Source: Dactylorhiza incarnata
Taxonomy: Eukaryota > Streptophyta > Magnoliopsida > Asparagales > Orchidaceae
NCBI GenBank assembly: GCA_033032865.1
Contig: JAWHQI010000004.1
Location: 19,450,001-19,514,000, forward strand
Direction of reading: 5' to 3'
DNA: 64,000 nucleotides
Shown: positions 44,685 through 56,399 of the stretch, piece by piece
How the letters are laid out: every line of letters starts with the position of its first letter
Position numbering within the stretch: the first letter of the stretch is position 1
Made by a program: the position numbers and the translations under genes
The notes under the pieces: generated by a model
What the model saw: only the letters and a program-made list of their open reading frames with translations
Databases searched by the model: none
What the model was told of the DNA's origin: nothing

Positions 44685-46945
44685 AAGGAGCAGCCCCAAA
44701 ATAACAACAAAAGAGGCAACTCTAAATCAACAAGGAAAGAGGAGCAGACCCACATTAAATACTTCCGTCGGCCATTATACATGATCATACGCTCACCTTC
44801 CATTTAAATACCCAAGAAAGAATACACACACACGAGCCAACCATGCTTGGCAAGAACCCCAAAAGAATACAATATGATTTCTTCATGACGCTCAACCGCG
44901 AACCCATAGCGAGATAAACTACAGGAAAATACCCTTTAAACTCAAAACCCAAATCAGGATTTGCCCCAAGCATATGAGCAGAGTAACAACTAGCCTCAAA
45001 CAACCTTTAGATTATATTATCTAACTTGAGAGAGAAATGGTGAGTGAGAAAAGGGAGGGGGAGAAAGAGAATAGCTCCAAACCAACAATCAACGTAGCAG
45101 CCCCACTAACAGTATACCAAGTTAAGAAACAACAACAGCCCCCCTTAGGGAATGAAAAACAAAGAGCAGCCCCTAATTTGCAATACAAAAAGGCAGCCCC
45201 ATTATGTAAGGAGCAGCCCCCCAACCTCAGCTCACAAGGCAGCCCCCATTTCAACAAGGAGCAGCCCCCTCCTTAAGAGCACATATAAGTACAACTATGT
45301 GTATGTATGTATATATCAAGGCTTGCACAAACAGAGGAAGAGTGTGAGGGAGAGAGATATAGTTGGTGAGCAACCATTGATCCCCTTTTTCGTTTAAATG
45401 CAAATCGCTTAAAGAGGGCTGAACTGCACTCATCGACATTCCCATGTGAAGTCTCCCAGCATGGGCATATATATGTATGGATATATGTAACTATATATAT
45501 ATATATATATATATTCGTCCACTTATCCTTCACCTTAAACAATTGCTAGCCTCGCTAGGTCACCGAGGACTAGCAAGAGAAATTTCCAGGAAATTCAGCA
45601 TTTAGACTTTCCCAAATCGTCAGGAAATCTAAATTTCGAAATTCCCAGGGAATTTTAGCCCGCCGTAATTACTCAACTTAGCCAAATGAAGGAAGAAATG
45701 TAGGATCCGGGAAATTTGCCGAGCAAGACCATTTATGCTTAACTAATTAAATAAGCCCAAGAGTTAACCAACAACATATAGACCAAGGAGGACCCCGCAT
45801 AAAACCAAGAGCTGACAGGCTCAAACTCCCCCAAGAGAACGAAATCTCTATCACATAGCCTAGGAAATTTAACTTTGCATAAACCCAAGTAAATACCTAG
45901 CCCTCAAATCAAAAACAGAAGATTCACGAACCGGGTAATTGACTTAAGTTTAAACCAAGAGAATTTCCTAGCGTATGGATGCAGGGTTTCGTATATCAAG
46001 TGCTTACTGCCATAAACTAAGGGAATACACCAAACTTCCAACATAACCAACATAAATGCTAAATGTGAGGCTAAGGAAGGAAACTCAACAGCCGCCAATC
46101 ACGAGGCCAAGGGAGAAAAAGATACCAAGTAGCTGTCATAGCCAACCAAGGTTACCAGCTGCCGATTTAAAACCAAATCTATAAGGCAGCCCCCATTTGA
46201 CAAGGAAAGAAAATAACAGCAGCCCCAATTTAACAAAGGCAGGAAGCAGCCCCTCATATATAAAGGTTTTAAAACTCTCAATTGTCAACCATAGCCATCC
46301 GAATTAAAGACCCCAACTGATCGAGTATAGCAGCCCAAACTAAAAACCCCCAACTGATTGAGCAAAGCAGCCCAACGAAATTCAGAAATGGAGCTGTAAG
46401 TCAGCACCTAAATAATCCTAATTAGAATATATATCTAGTAGCCCCCAAACTAGGGAATATATATACAGCAGCCCCCATTGAACAAAACGTGAGAAGCAGA
46501 CAAGAAAGAAAAGATGCAGCCCCCAACACTGATGGTTTGTAAATCCAAACCAAAACAAAGTATAGCAGCCCCCGATTTAGACAAGAAATATATAAGCAGA
46601 CCCCAAAACCGATGGTTTGTAAATCCAAACCAAAACAAAGTATAGCAGCCCCCGATTTAGACAAGAAATATATAAGCAGACCCCAAAACCGATGGTTTGT
46701 AAATCCAAACCAAAACAAAGTATAGCAGCCCCCGATTTAGACTAATAGGAAACAACCCCCATTGAACAGAATGTGCGAAGCAGCCCAAAACCAAGCATAT
46801 GACAGCAGCCCCCTGAATGATATAAAACAGCAGCCCCAAAGGCAAACCCAAGGAGCAGCCCCCATTTAACTTGTACAGCACCCCCCAACTAAGTAGCATG
46901 AAAGGCAGCCCCTCTAAATAAATACAACAGCAGCCCCCTCTAAAT
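44685..46945 (-). repeat. Dispersed GGGGCTGC words (LARD-L LTR)
   Basis: GCAGCCC or GCAGCCCC (GGGGCTGC in sense) occurs about two dozen times at irregular 15-100 base spacing, with a gap at about 45275-46180. It includes an 80-bp unit repeated three times from 46531, 46611 and 46691. The second LTR has the same pattern (about 52586-54862). Confidence 0.85.
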
Positions 46946-47451
46946 TTAGAGTAACAACAATCGGCCATAGCATAAAACCAGGATTTTATTTTGCTAACAT
47001 AGAACTAAAGGTCTGCTAGCATAAACACAAACCCAGAATTTCTTTTTTTTTTTTTTATAACCAGCCAGGTTTTTAGTTAGCATAAATCAGGAAACAAAAA
47101 TTTCTAACATAACCCCAATTTTTGTAAACAGGGAAACAAGATAAACTGCTAGCATCACTCCAAAGGATCAGGGCCATAATCAGTGAAGCAACAGAAGAAT
47201 AATGAGGAGGGGGAGGAGGAGGAAGAGTCCCTGTCATACCTTGCCGTGAACCCTCGCCAGGACAGAGCTTCGAGGAGGGGGAGAGAAGGAGGGGGAGAGA
47301 AGTTCTTACCGTCCACCCTCCCCTGGAAGAGGAGGAGAAGCCTCCCTATGTAGCCGACGAGGCCCAATCCCGTGCCCCCACGATCGCCCATGGTTTTGCT
47401 CCAGTGCCTGGATCGCTCCTCCCTGGTTTCCCGTTCCCAGCCATCTGTTTT

Positions 47452-47452
<1 letters not shown>

Positions 47453-47486
<34 letters not shown>

Positions 47487-47487
47487 G

Positions 47488-47518
<31 letters not shown>

Positions 47519-47552
47519 GTATATATATATGTATATATATATATATATATGC
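47453..47552. repeat. TA/TATG microsatellite (LARD-L LTR)
   Basis: About 100 bases of alternating TA with ATG interruptions. The counterpart at 55365-55448 is about 16 bases shorter. On the sense strand it lies between the 158-bp array and the GC-rich stretch, where a TATA element would be expected. Confidence 0.85.
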
Positions 47553-47599
47553 ATAAATTTCTAAATTTTTTATGTACATATGCTCATGACTACCGAAAT

Positions 47600-48400
47600 A
47601 GGCACGAGACAATTTCGCGGAGGGCGCCGTCGTGTTCGTGTCAACCATACGAAGCTAACGGAATTATCCGAAGTTGATTCCGAGTCCGTTCATTCATAAT
47701 TATTCACTCAAATCAGTACGTAGCTCAAAATAGGTTATTTTGGCTAACTTTCTCCAATTTCATCGGATTTGGTTGAAACGAATTTCATCACGCTCGTGTT
47801 GATCGTGCGGGTCTAATGTAACTGATTGAACTTAATTCGGAACACGAATGCTCAATATACTTAAAATGGCATCGTTGCGGCACTTGATATTTAAAATAGT
47901 CGTTTTCTCCAAACGACCTCGGATTGGAACGAAACGAATTCCGTTGCACTCGTATTGGCCATACGAGTCTAACGCAACTGACGGAAGTCGATTCGGAGCA
48001 CGTATGCTCCATGTTCTAAAATTGCATCGTCGTGACGCGCTACTATACTCAAAACAGTCACTTTTACCAAATGACCTCTGATCGAAACGAAACGAGTTCC
48101 GTTGCACTCGTGTCAACTATACGAGTCTAACGTAACTGACGGAAGTCGATTCGGAGCACGTATGCTCCATATTCTAAAACTGCGTCGTCGTGACGCGCTG
48201 CGATACTCAAAACGGTCACTTTCACTAAATGACCTCTGATTGAAACGAAACGAGTTCCGTTGCACTCGTGTCAACTATACGAGTCTAACGTAACTGACGG
48301 AAGTCGATTCGGAGCACGTATGCTCCATATTCTAAAACTGCGTCGTCGTGATACGTTAATATACTCAAAATGGTCACTTCTCTAAATGACCGTCATTTAT
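47600..48400 (-). repeat. 158-bp tandem array at the sense-strand LTR start
   Basis: CGTTGCACTCG recurs at 47942, 48100 and 48258, with diverged units upstream at about 47784 and 47625. Units hold GGAGCACGTATGCTCC (47995, 48153, 48311) and the inverted pair CTCGT...ACGAG. The copy in the other LTR is at about 55500-56300. Confidence 0.9.
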
Positions 48401-48502
48401 GTGGCGAAGGTCGGGCCGCGGTTGTCCTGTGACCCGACCTAAGCTCTTCTAAGGGTTCAACCGAACCGGCTAGACCCCTTTTTTTAAAATTGGGATGTTA
48501 CA

Positions 48503-51057
48503 AACCAATAAAACAAAGAAATTTTCGTCCCTGAAAATACGAGTGGTTCATGGGGATTCAAAATAGGACGTATTGCAGACCACTAGAGGTGTCGAATGAT
48601 CCCAAATTTTAAGGGTCTCTAGGTTTGGTTTTACCTAACGAGCTATGTAGACGGCTCCCGCCGTGTACTATACAAGTAGCTTACATGAACTACGGGGTAG
48701 CTTGAACGATTCAAACTGATCTAATCGTGAGAAACAAGAAACCCTTCATCACTTGATACCCCTCCCGTGAACCGAGCTTAACGGGAGACGAAGGCACTCA
48801 ATCACCTTCCAGGAGCCGAGCTCAACTGGAAGTGGAGGCAATTCAACACCTTCCAAGGAGCCGAGCTCAACTGGAAGTGGAGGCAACTTAACATCTTCCA
48901 GGGAGCCGAGCTCAACTGGAAGTGGAGGCAACTTAACATCTTCCAAGGTTTGCATATCTGAAACGCAACATTTTTGAGTTGTGTCCGAAAGTAAAAATCT
49001 ATCAACATATAGTTAACTCTCTTACAGGGCTACGTGTCAGTGGAACATATAAAAGTTATAACTTGCATAAGCTTTTGTAATACCTATCAACATATGACCG
49101 ATTCCCATACGAAGGTTATATGTTGGTAGAACAGATGAAAATTGTAAATAAGCAGTAAAAATCCATAAACATATAACCAACTCCCATACGAAGGTTATGT
49201 GTTAATGGTACAGATAAAATTGCAAATAGGCCGTAAAGATCCATAAACATATAACCAACTCCCATACGAAGGTTATATGTTAATGGTATATGCAGATATG
49301 TATGTTTTGATGCAAATGATGCATATGCAAATATGTATAACGAGTACTCATGACTCAATCATAACACACAATGTTGAAACAGTTTGACCGCTTTTCTTCC
49401 AGCAGGGTTGCGACCCCCGCGGGCCTCACCGATGTGGCCGTCGGTGACAGTGGCCGGTCCTGCCACTTCTGGGTGTGGACGTACCGCACTACCCAGGCCC
49501 TAATGTACAACCCAGTGTACTCCTGGATGTGAGCAACATCCGTCAATTACAAAATTCGGCTATCCAGCGGAGGGACCCTGCGGGGAAATAATCTCCCGGG
49601 GTTCACACACTCCCTAGTGCCTCATGAGTCGTCAACCTTCCCACTCGTGTATGAATGGTCCTTAGGCATGATTGTCCTGCCACGGTACTCACATATAATG
49701 TTTTACCAGTTTGCTCTTTATGTTGACATATTTTGACCGCTTCTTTTTGCAGGGTAGCGAACCCCGCGGGCCTCACCGATGTGGCCGTCGGTGACAGTGG
49801 CCGGTCCTGCCACTTCTGGGTGTGGATGTACCGCACTACCCAGGCCCCAGCGTACAACCCCGTGTACCCTCGGACGTAGGAGACATCCGGCAATAACTGA
49901 ACTTGGCCAACCAGCGGAGGGACCCAGCGGGGCATATAAGATACAACCGAGCTCCCGGGGTGCACACCTCCCTGTTGCCTAGAGTCGTCAACCTTCCCGC
50001 ACCGGTACGTACGGTCTACGGGCATGACCGACCCGCCACTTTTCCCAATGCAAGCAAGCAACAAAATAGGTAACCATCACCTTCGGGTCCTCAGTGGCTT
50101 ACCCTTTTCAACAAGGCTTCCCGGCTGGCTGAGTATGCAAACATCGCAAATCCCGCGAATGCTAACAATGTACTTTTATGATGGTTTGTAGACAAGATTT
50201 TATAAATTTGCCACCAATTTACCTCATTCCAGCACGTCGCCTCAGTAATCATTTCCTGAAATATTTAATGTTATTGAAAAGACTAACATTTTATCATAGT
50301 TCTTTTACGATTGCACGAATTTATTTTTAAACAGATCGTCAAATCGATCAAGTCAAAGCATACTTCATATTTGCAATCGTTAGAGCAATTTTCCATATTC
50401 ACACAAAATTTCATTTGATTAGCTTATCTCAAATGAAATTTTGGAAAGTAAGAATTTTAATCCCAATAAAACAAAGAGGCTTAAACCTGGGATTAAAATT
50501 AGTAATCAAAACCTCATATTGTACACAAAATTTGATTGGTTTACCTCAAATGGAATTTTGAAAACGAGTATTTAATCCCAATAAAACAAAGACGCTTACA
50601 CCCGGGATTAAAATTATTAGTGAAGTTCTTACATTTGTACATAAAATTCCATTTGATTAGTTCACCTTGAATGGAATTTTGAAAACGAGCATCTACTCCC
50701 AATAAAACAAAGAGGCTTAAACCCAGAGTTCAAAATTTAAAATGATCGTTTGTAGAGTTTAAAGAAAGTGTTTTATGGAAATACGATAGATGATTGTTCG
50801 AGATCAGATGTAGTAAAAGACATTTAAGTGTCGATCTGAGTTATATAAAAATATTTTGCATGACCAAAACTGAATTTGATAAGTTCGAGTGAAAATGTTC
50901 ATATATATGCTAAGTTTGTTGCCAACTTTTACCTTCTAGGTCCACCACCGCTTCCGCTGCAGTGGTTCGTCCCGAACCACGCTACAGTGATTAGCGGAGC
51001 AATAAGTGTTTCTGTGATCATGAATAGGTCGAAAGATCGGTTACGCTCTGATCCATT
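48503..51057 (-). other. LARD-L internal region, non-coding and repeat-built
   Basis: No Gag, protease, RT or integrase motif is seen. Bases 48503-48560 in sense (CAGGGACGAAAATTT) resemble the usual end of a chromovirus integrase gene, a possible vestige. Most of the rest is tandem: 45-bp units x3 (48813, 48858, 48903), about 78-bp units x3 (49104, 49183, 49261), 349-bp units x2 (from 49383 and 49732), and about 118-bp units x3 (50462, 50577, 50698). The sense start holds the primer-site-like TGGATCAGAGC (51055-51045). Confidence 0.8.
51045..51055 (-). promoter_or_regulatory. LARD-L primer binding site (Met-tRNA type, one base short)
   Basis: The sense strand reads TGGATCAGAGC two bases after the LTR end GGTCTTACA. 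It is the usual TGGTATCAGAGC with one T missing. Confidence 0.65.
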
Positions 51058-54000
51058 TGTAAGACCCCCCCTCCAGAATCGACGGTCCGACCGGGGGATC
51101 TTATCGCACACCACCCTTTAGCACGACGCCGAAGCGACCCCGAAGGGTGAAGGCACAAGCTTCTCCAACCCTTTTCCTTGAACACTCCGAGGTCACGCCT
51201 AGGGGTGGTGTTAAGCGAAAGTCACTGCACACCAACAGAGTAAGGAAGCAGTATTTTAGCGGAAGACATTATTAAGGAGTGCGCTTTGTTACCCTTAGCG
51301 GAAGACATTATTAGAGAGTGCGCTTTGTTACCCTTAGTGGAAGACATTATTAAAGAGTGCGCTTTGTTACCCTTAGCGGAAGACATTATTAAAGAGTGCG
51401 CTTTGTTACCCTTAGCGGAAGACATTATCTATAGCGGAAGATTAAATATCACAGAAACCATAATTTCAAAACCTGTATGAGTAATATTGATTTCGCCGCC
51501 GCAATGAATCCTATCCATCAAGGCTTCATTGCATCATATATGTATACCCTGAGATAGGGCACAACAAAAAGGAGATGCGGCTTAATAACGTATACCTGAA
51601 GTAGCCTGCTTTGTGGCCTCCTCCACCCATGAGTGTTGTCTCTCATCTGCACCTGTCACTTGTGCCAAAGACAAGTCATTAGAACTACAAACAGAATCCA
51701 ACTCCTACTAACACCCATCATAATATAACAATTATATGGAAGGGGATATCTGGACTCTTATTGGGCCGAGGCGGTCTTCCCACGACCACCGCCTACGTAC
51801 TCCGTATCATCCTGCATACGGCCTCAGACCCACGTAGTTCTATTAGTTTCGCACGGGTTGCCCTCCCAGACCGTCCATCGCGCGGGTTGCCTTAGAGTAA
51901 ACTCATAGGCCATCCGATTTTATCCCAAGGCACGATATATTCCCGTAGGAATTACTTTCTCGAAGGCAACATTTCATTCCCGTAGGAATTATTTTCTCGA
52001 AGGCAACATTTCATTCCCGTAGGAATTACTTTCTCGAAGGCAACATTTCATTCCCGTAGGAATTACTTTCTCGAAGGCAACCTTTCATTCCCGTAGGAAT
52101 TATTTCTCGAAGGCAACATTTCATTTTCATAAGAGAAGAGAAAAGAAACTCTTTCCAAGATTAGCAATATATCCACCCGTAGTTTTGTAGAAGGAGAGAA
52201 GACGAACTCTTTAGCATATCTCTATCCGAGAAGGTACTACTAATTTAACTCGGCTGGCAATCAAATCCAACCTGCCCACATAGGGCACAATTGCATTCAT
52301 GTAGACTTTCGACGATCACTTGAATGCTTGGTAATCAAGCCCAAGACACCCATAAGCTTTATAGGCACAAGAAGTAGCACTGTAGTGTGAAAGAGAGAAA
52401 TAAGATGAAGAGAGATGAGGTGTGTATCATCGTAAACCATGGGTGATCAACTCCCATAGTTATTCCATTCTCTCACGAATTCGTTACCGCATCCAAAATG
52501 CCACTTTTATGTATGACCGACTCGACCTCTAATAGTGAAGCTCCTGGAAGAGTAAACCAACAGCCATCCTCCTTTTCAACAAAGAAAGGAGCAGCCCCAA
52601 AATAACAACAAAAGAGGCAACTCTAAATCAACAAGGAAAGAGGAGCAGACCCACATTAAATACTTCCGTCGGCCATTATACATGATCATACGCTCACCTT
52701 CCATTTAAATACCCAAGAAAGAATACACACACACGAGCCAACCATGCTTGGCAAGAACCCCAAAAGAATACAATATGATTTCTTCATGACGCTCAACCGC
52801 GAACCCATAGCGAGATAAACTACAGGAAAATACCCTTTAAACTCAAAACCCAAATCAGGATTTGCCCCAAGCATATGAGCAGAGTAACAACTAGCCTCAA
52901 ACAACCTTTAGATTATATTATCTAACTTGAGAGAGAAATGGTGAGTGAGAAAAGGGAGGGGAGAAAGAGAATAGCTCCAAACCAACAATCAACGTAGCAG
53001 CCCCACTAACAGTATACCAAGTTAAGAAACAACAACAGCCCAAGCTAAAGGATCGACAGCCCCCCTTAGGGAATGAAAAACAAAGAGCAGCCCCTAATTT
53101 GCAATACAAAAAGGCAGCCCCATTATGTAAGGAGCAGCCCCCCAACCTCAGCTCACAAGGCAGCCCCCATTTCAACAAGGAGCAGCCCCCTCCTTAAGAG
53201 CACATATAAGTACAACTATGTGTATGTATGTATATATCAAGGCTTGCACAAACAGAGGAAGAGTGTGAGGGAGAGAGATATAGTTGGTGAGCAACCATTG
53301 ATCCCCTTTTTCGTTTAAATGCAAATCGCTTAAAGAGGGCTGAACTGCACTCATCGACATTCCCATGTGAAGTCTCCCAGCATGGGCATATATATGTATG
53401 GATATATGTAACTATATATATATATATATATTCGTCCACTTATCCTTCACCTTAAACAATTGCTAGCCTCGCTAGGTCACCGAGGACTAGCAAGAGAAAT
53501 TTCCAGGAAATTCAGCATTTAGACTTTCCCAAATCGTCAGGAAATCTAAATTTCAAAATTCCCAGGGAATTTTAGCCCGCCGTAATTACTCAACTTAGCC
53601 AAATGAAGGAAGAAATGTAGGATCCGGGAAAATTGCCGAGCAAGACCATTTATGCTTAACTAATTAAATAAGCCCAAGAGTTAACCAACAACATATAGAC
53701 CAAGGAGGACCCCGCATAAAACCAAGAGCTGACAGGCTCAAACTCCCCCAAGAGAACGAAATCTCTATCACATAGCCTAGGAAATTTAACTTTGCATAAA
53801 CCCAAGTAAATACCTAGCCCTCAAATCAAAAACAGAAGATTCACGAACCGGGTAATTGACTTAAGTTTAAACCAAGAGAATTTCCTAGCGTATGGATGCA
53901 GGGTTTCGTATATCAAGTGCTTACTGCCATAAACTAAGGGAATACACCAAACTTCCAACATAACCAACATAAATGCTAAATGTGAGGCTAAGGAAGGAAA

Positions 54001-55364
54001 CTCAACAGCCGCCAATCACGAGGCCAAGGGAGAAAAAGATACCAAGTAGCTGTCATAGCCAACCAAGGTTACCAGCTGCCGATTTAAAACCAAATCTATA
54101 AGGCAGCCCCCATTTGACAAGGAAAGAAAATAACAGCAGCCCCAATTTAACAAAGGCAGGAAGCAGCCCCTCATATATAAAGGTTTTAAAACTCTCAATT
54201 GTCAACCATAGCCATCCGAATTAAAGACCCCAACTGATCGAGTATAGCAGCCCAAACTAAAAACCCCCAACTGATTGAGCAAAGCAGCCCAACGAAATTC
54301 AGAAATGGAGCTGTAAGTCAGCACCTAAATAATCCTAATTAGAATATATATCTAGTAGCCCCCAAACTAGGGAATATATATACAGCAGCCCCCATTGAAC
54401 AAAACGTGAGAAGCAGACAAGAAAGAAAAGATGCAGCCCCCAACACTGATGGTTTGTAAATCCAAACCAAAACAAAGTATAGCAGCCCCCGATTTAGACA
54501 AGAAATATATAAGCAGACCCCAAAACCGATGGTTTGTAAATCCAAACCAAAACAAAGTATAGCAGCCCCCGATTTAGACAAGAAATATATAAGCAGACCC
54601 CAAAACCGATGGTTTGTAAATCCAAACCAAAACAAAGTATAGCAGCCCCTGATTTAGACTAATAGGAAACAACCCCCATTGAACAGAATGTGCGAAGCAG
54701 CCCAAAACCAAGCATATGACAGCAGCCCCCTGAATGATATAAAACAGCAGCCCCAAAGGCAAACCCAAGGAGCAGCCCCCATTTAACTTGTACAGCACCC
54801 CCCAACTAAGTAGCATGAAAGGCAGCCCCTCTAAATAAATACAACAGCAGCCCCCTCTAAATTTAGAGTAACAACAATCGGCCATAGCATAAAACCAGGA
54901 TTTTATTTTGCTAACATAGAACTAAAGGTCTGCTAGCATAAACACAAACCCAGAATTTCTTTTTTTTTTTTATAACCAGCCAGGTTTTTAGTTAGCATAA
55001 ATCAGGAAACAAAAATTTCTAACATAACCCCAATTTTTGTAAACAGGGAAACAAGATAAACTGCTAGCATCACTCCAAAGGATCAGGGCCATAATCAGTG
55101 AAGCAACAGAAGAATAATGAGGAGGGGGAGGAGGAGGAAGAGTCCCTGTCATACCTTGCCGTGAACCCTCGCCAGGACAGAGCTTCGAGGAGGGGGAGAG
55201 AAGGAGGGGGAGAGAAGTTCTTACCGTCCACCCTCCCCTGGAAGAGGAGGAGAAGCCTCCCTATGTAGCCGACGAGGCCCAATCCCGTGCCCCCACGGTC
55301 GCCCATGGTTTTGCTCCAGTGCCTGGATCGCTCCTCCCTGGTTTCCCGTTCCCAGCCATCTGTT

Positions 55365-55395
<31 letters not shown>

Positions 55396-56399
55396 GTATA
55401 TATATATATGTATATATATATGTATATATATATGTATATATATATATGCATAAATTTCTAAATTTTTTATGTACATATGCTCATGACTACCGAAATAGGC
55501 ACGAGACAATTTCGCGGAGGGCGCCGTCGTGTTCGTGTCAACCATACGAAGCTAACGGAATTATCCGAAGTTGATTCCGAGTCCGTTCATTCATAATTAT
55601 TCACTCAAATCAGTACGTAGCTCAAAATAGGTTATTTTGGCTAACTTTCTCCAATTTCATCGGATTTGGTTGAAACGAATTTCATCACGCTCGTGTTGAT
55701 CGTGCGGGTCTAATGTAACTGATTGAACTTAATTCGGAACACGAATGCTCAATATACTTAAAATGGCATCGTTGCGGCACTTGATATTTAAAATAGTCGT
55801 TTTCTCCAAACGACCTTGGATTGGAACGAAACGAATTCCGTTGCACTCGTATTGGCCATACGAGTCTAACGCAACTGACGGAAGTCGATTCGGAGCACGT
55901 ATGCTCCATGTTCTAAAATTGCATCGTCGTGACGCGCTACTATACTCAAAACGGTCACTTTTACCAAATGACCTCTGATCGAAACGAAACGAGTTCCGTT
56001 GCACTCGTGTCAACTATACGAGTCTAACGTAACTGACGGAAGTCGATTCGGAGCACGTATGCTCCATATTCTAAAACTGCGTCGTCGTGACGCGCTGCGA
56101 TACTCAAAACGGTCACTTTCACTAAATGACCTCTGATTGAAACGAAACGAGTTCCGTTGCACTCGTGTCAACTATACGAGTCTAACGTAACTGACGGAAG
56201 TCGATTCGGAGCACGTATGCTCCATATTCTAAAACTGCGTCGTCGTGATACGTTAATATACTCAAAATGGTCACTTCTCTAAATGACCGTCATTTATGTG
56301 GCGAAGGTCGGGCCGCGGTTGTCCTGTGACCCGACCTAAGCTCTTCTAAGGGTTCAACCGAACCGGCTAGACCCCTTTTTTTAAAATTGGGATGTTACA
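51058..56399 (-). repeat. LARD-L 5' LTR (5,342 bp)
   Basis: It pairs with 43157-48502 over its whole length. Visible differences are few single-base changes, the shorter TA microsatellite at 55365-55448, a shorter T run near 54961, and an extra 20 bp at 53041-53060. Confidence 0.95.

Larger units (their letters stand above)
43157..48502 (-). repeat. LARD-L 3' LTR (5,346 bp)
   Basis: Plus-order contents: 39-bp units x5 (43357-43545), 37-bp units x5 (44041-44225), about two dozen GCAGCCC(C) words (44685-46945), 80-bp units x3 (46531-46760), a T run, a GC-rich stretch (47155-47450), a TA/TATG microsatellite (47453-47552), and 158-bp units x5 (about 47600-48400). Open frames on either strand are products of these repeats. 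Relative to the other LTR it lacks 20 bp between two ACAGCC words (present at 53041-53060). Confidence 0.94.
43157..56399 (-). mobile_element. LARD-L, 13.2-kb retrotransposon derivative with 5.34-kb LTRs
   Basis: The ends are TGTAAGACC...GGGATGTTACA, flanked by CGCAA (43152-43156 and 56400-56404). LTRs are 43157-48502 (5,346 bp) and 51058-56399 (5,342 bp), nearly identical in a side-by-side reading, so the insertion is recent. On the minus strand the LTR starts TGTAACATCCC, and the primer-site-like TGGATCAGAGC is at 51055-51045, giving a minus-sense chromovirus-like element. The 2.55-kb interior has no gag or pol that I can recognise. This is the form called LARD: a large non-autonomous element using proteins made elsewhere. 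Confidence 0.95.

Noticed and set aside
46422..46968. Hydrophobic minus-strand frames in the LARD-L LTR (also 54339-54885)
   Set aside because: They arise from the 80-bp units and the GGGGCTGC words; no independent evidence of coding.
47306..47677. Open frames with long Ile-Tyr runs
   Set aside because: They are translations of the TA/TATG microsatellite.
49383..50064. 349-bp duplicated GC-rich unit as a diverged rRNA or gene fragment
   Set aside because: I recognised no rRNA or protein motif; it behaves as a tandem duplication within the LARD-L interior.
50929..51114. 61-residue minus frame at the LARD-L LTR/interior junction
   Set aside because: It begins inside the LTR and has no gag motif; too short to support.
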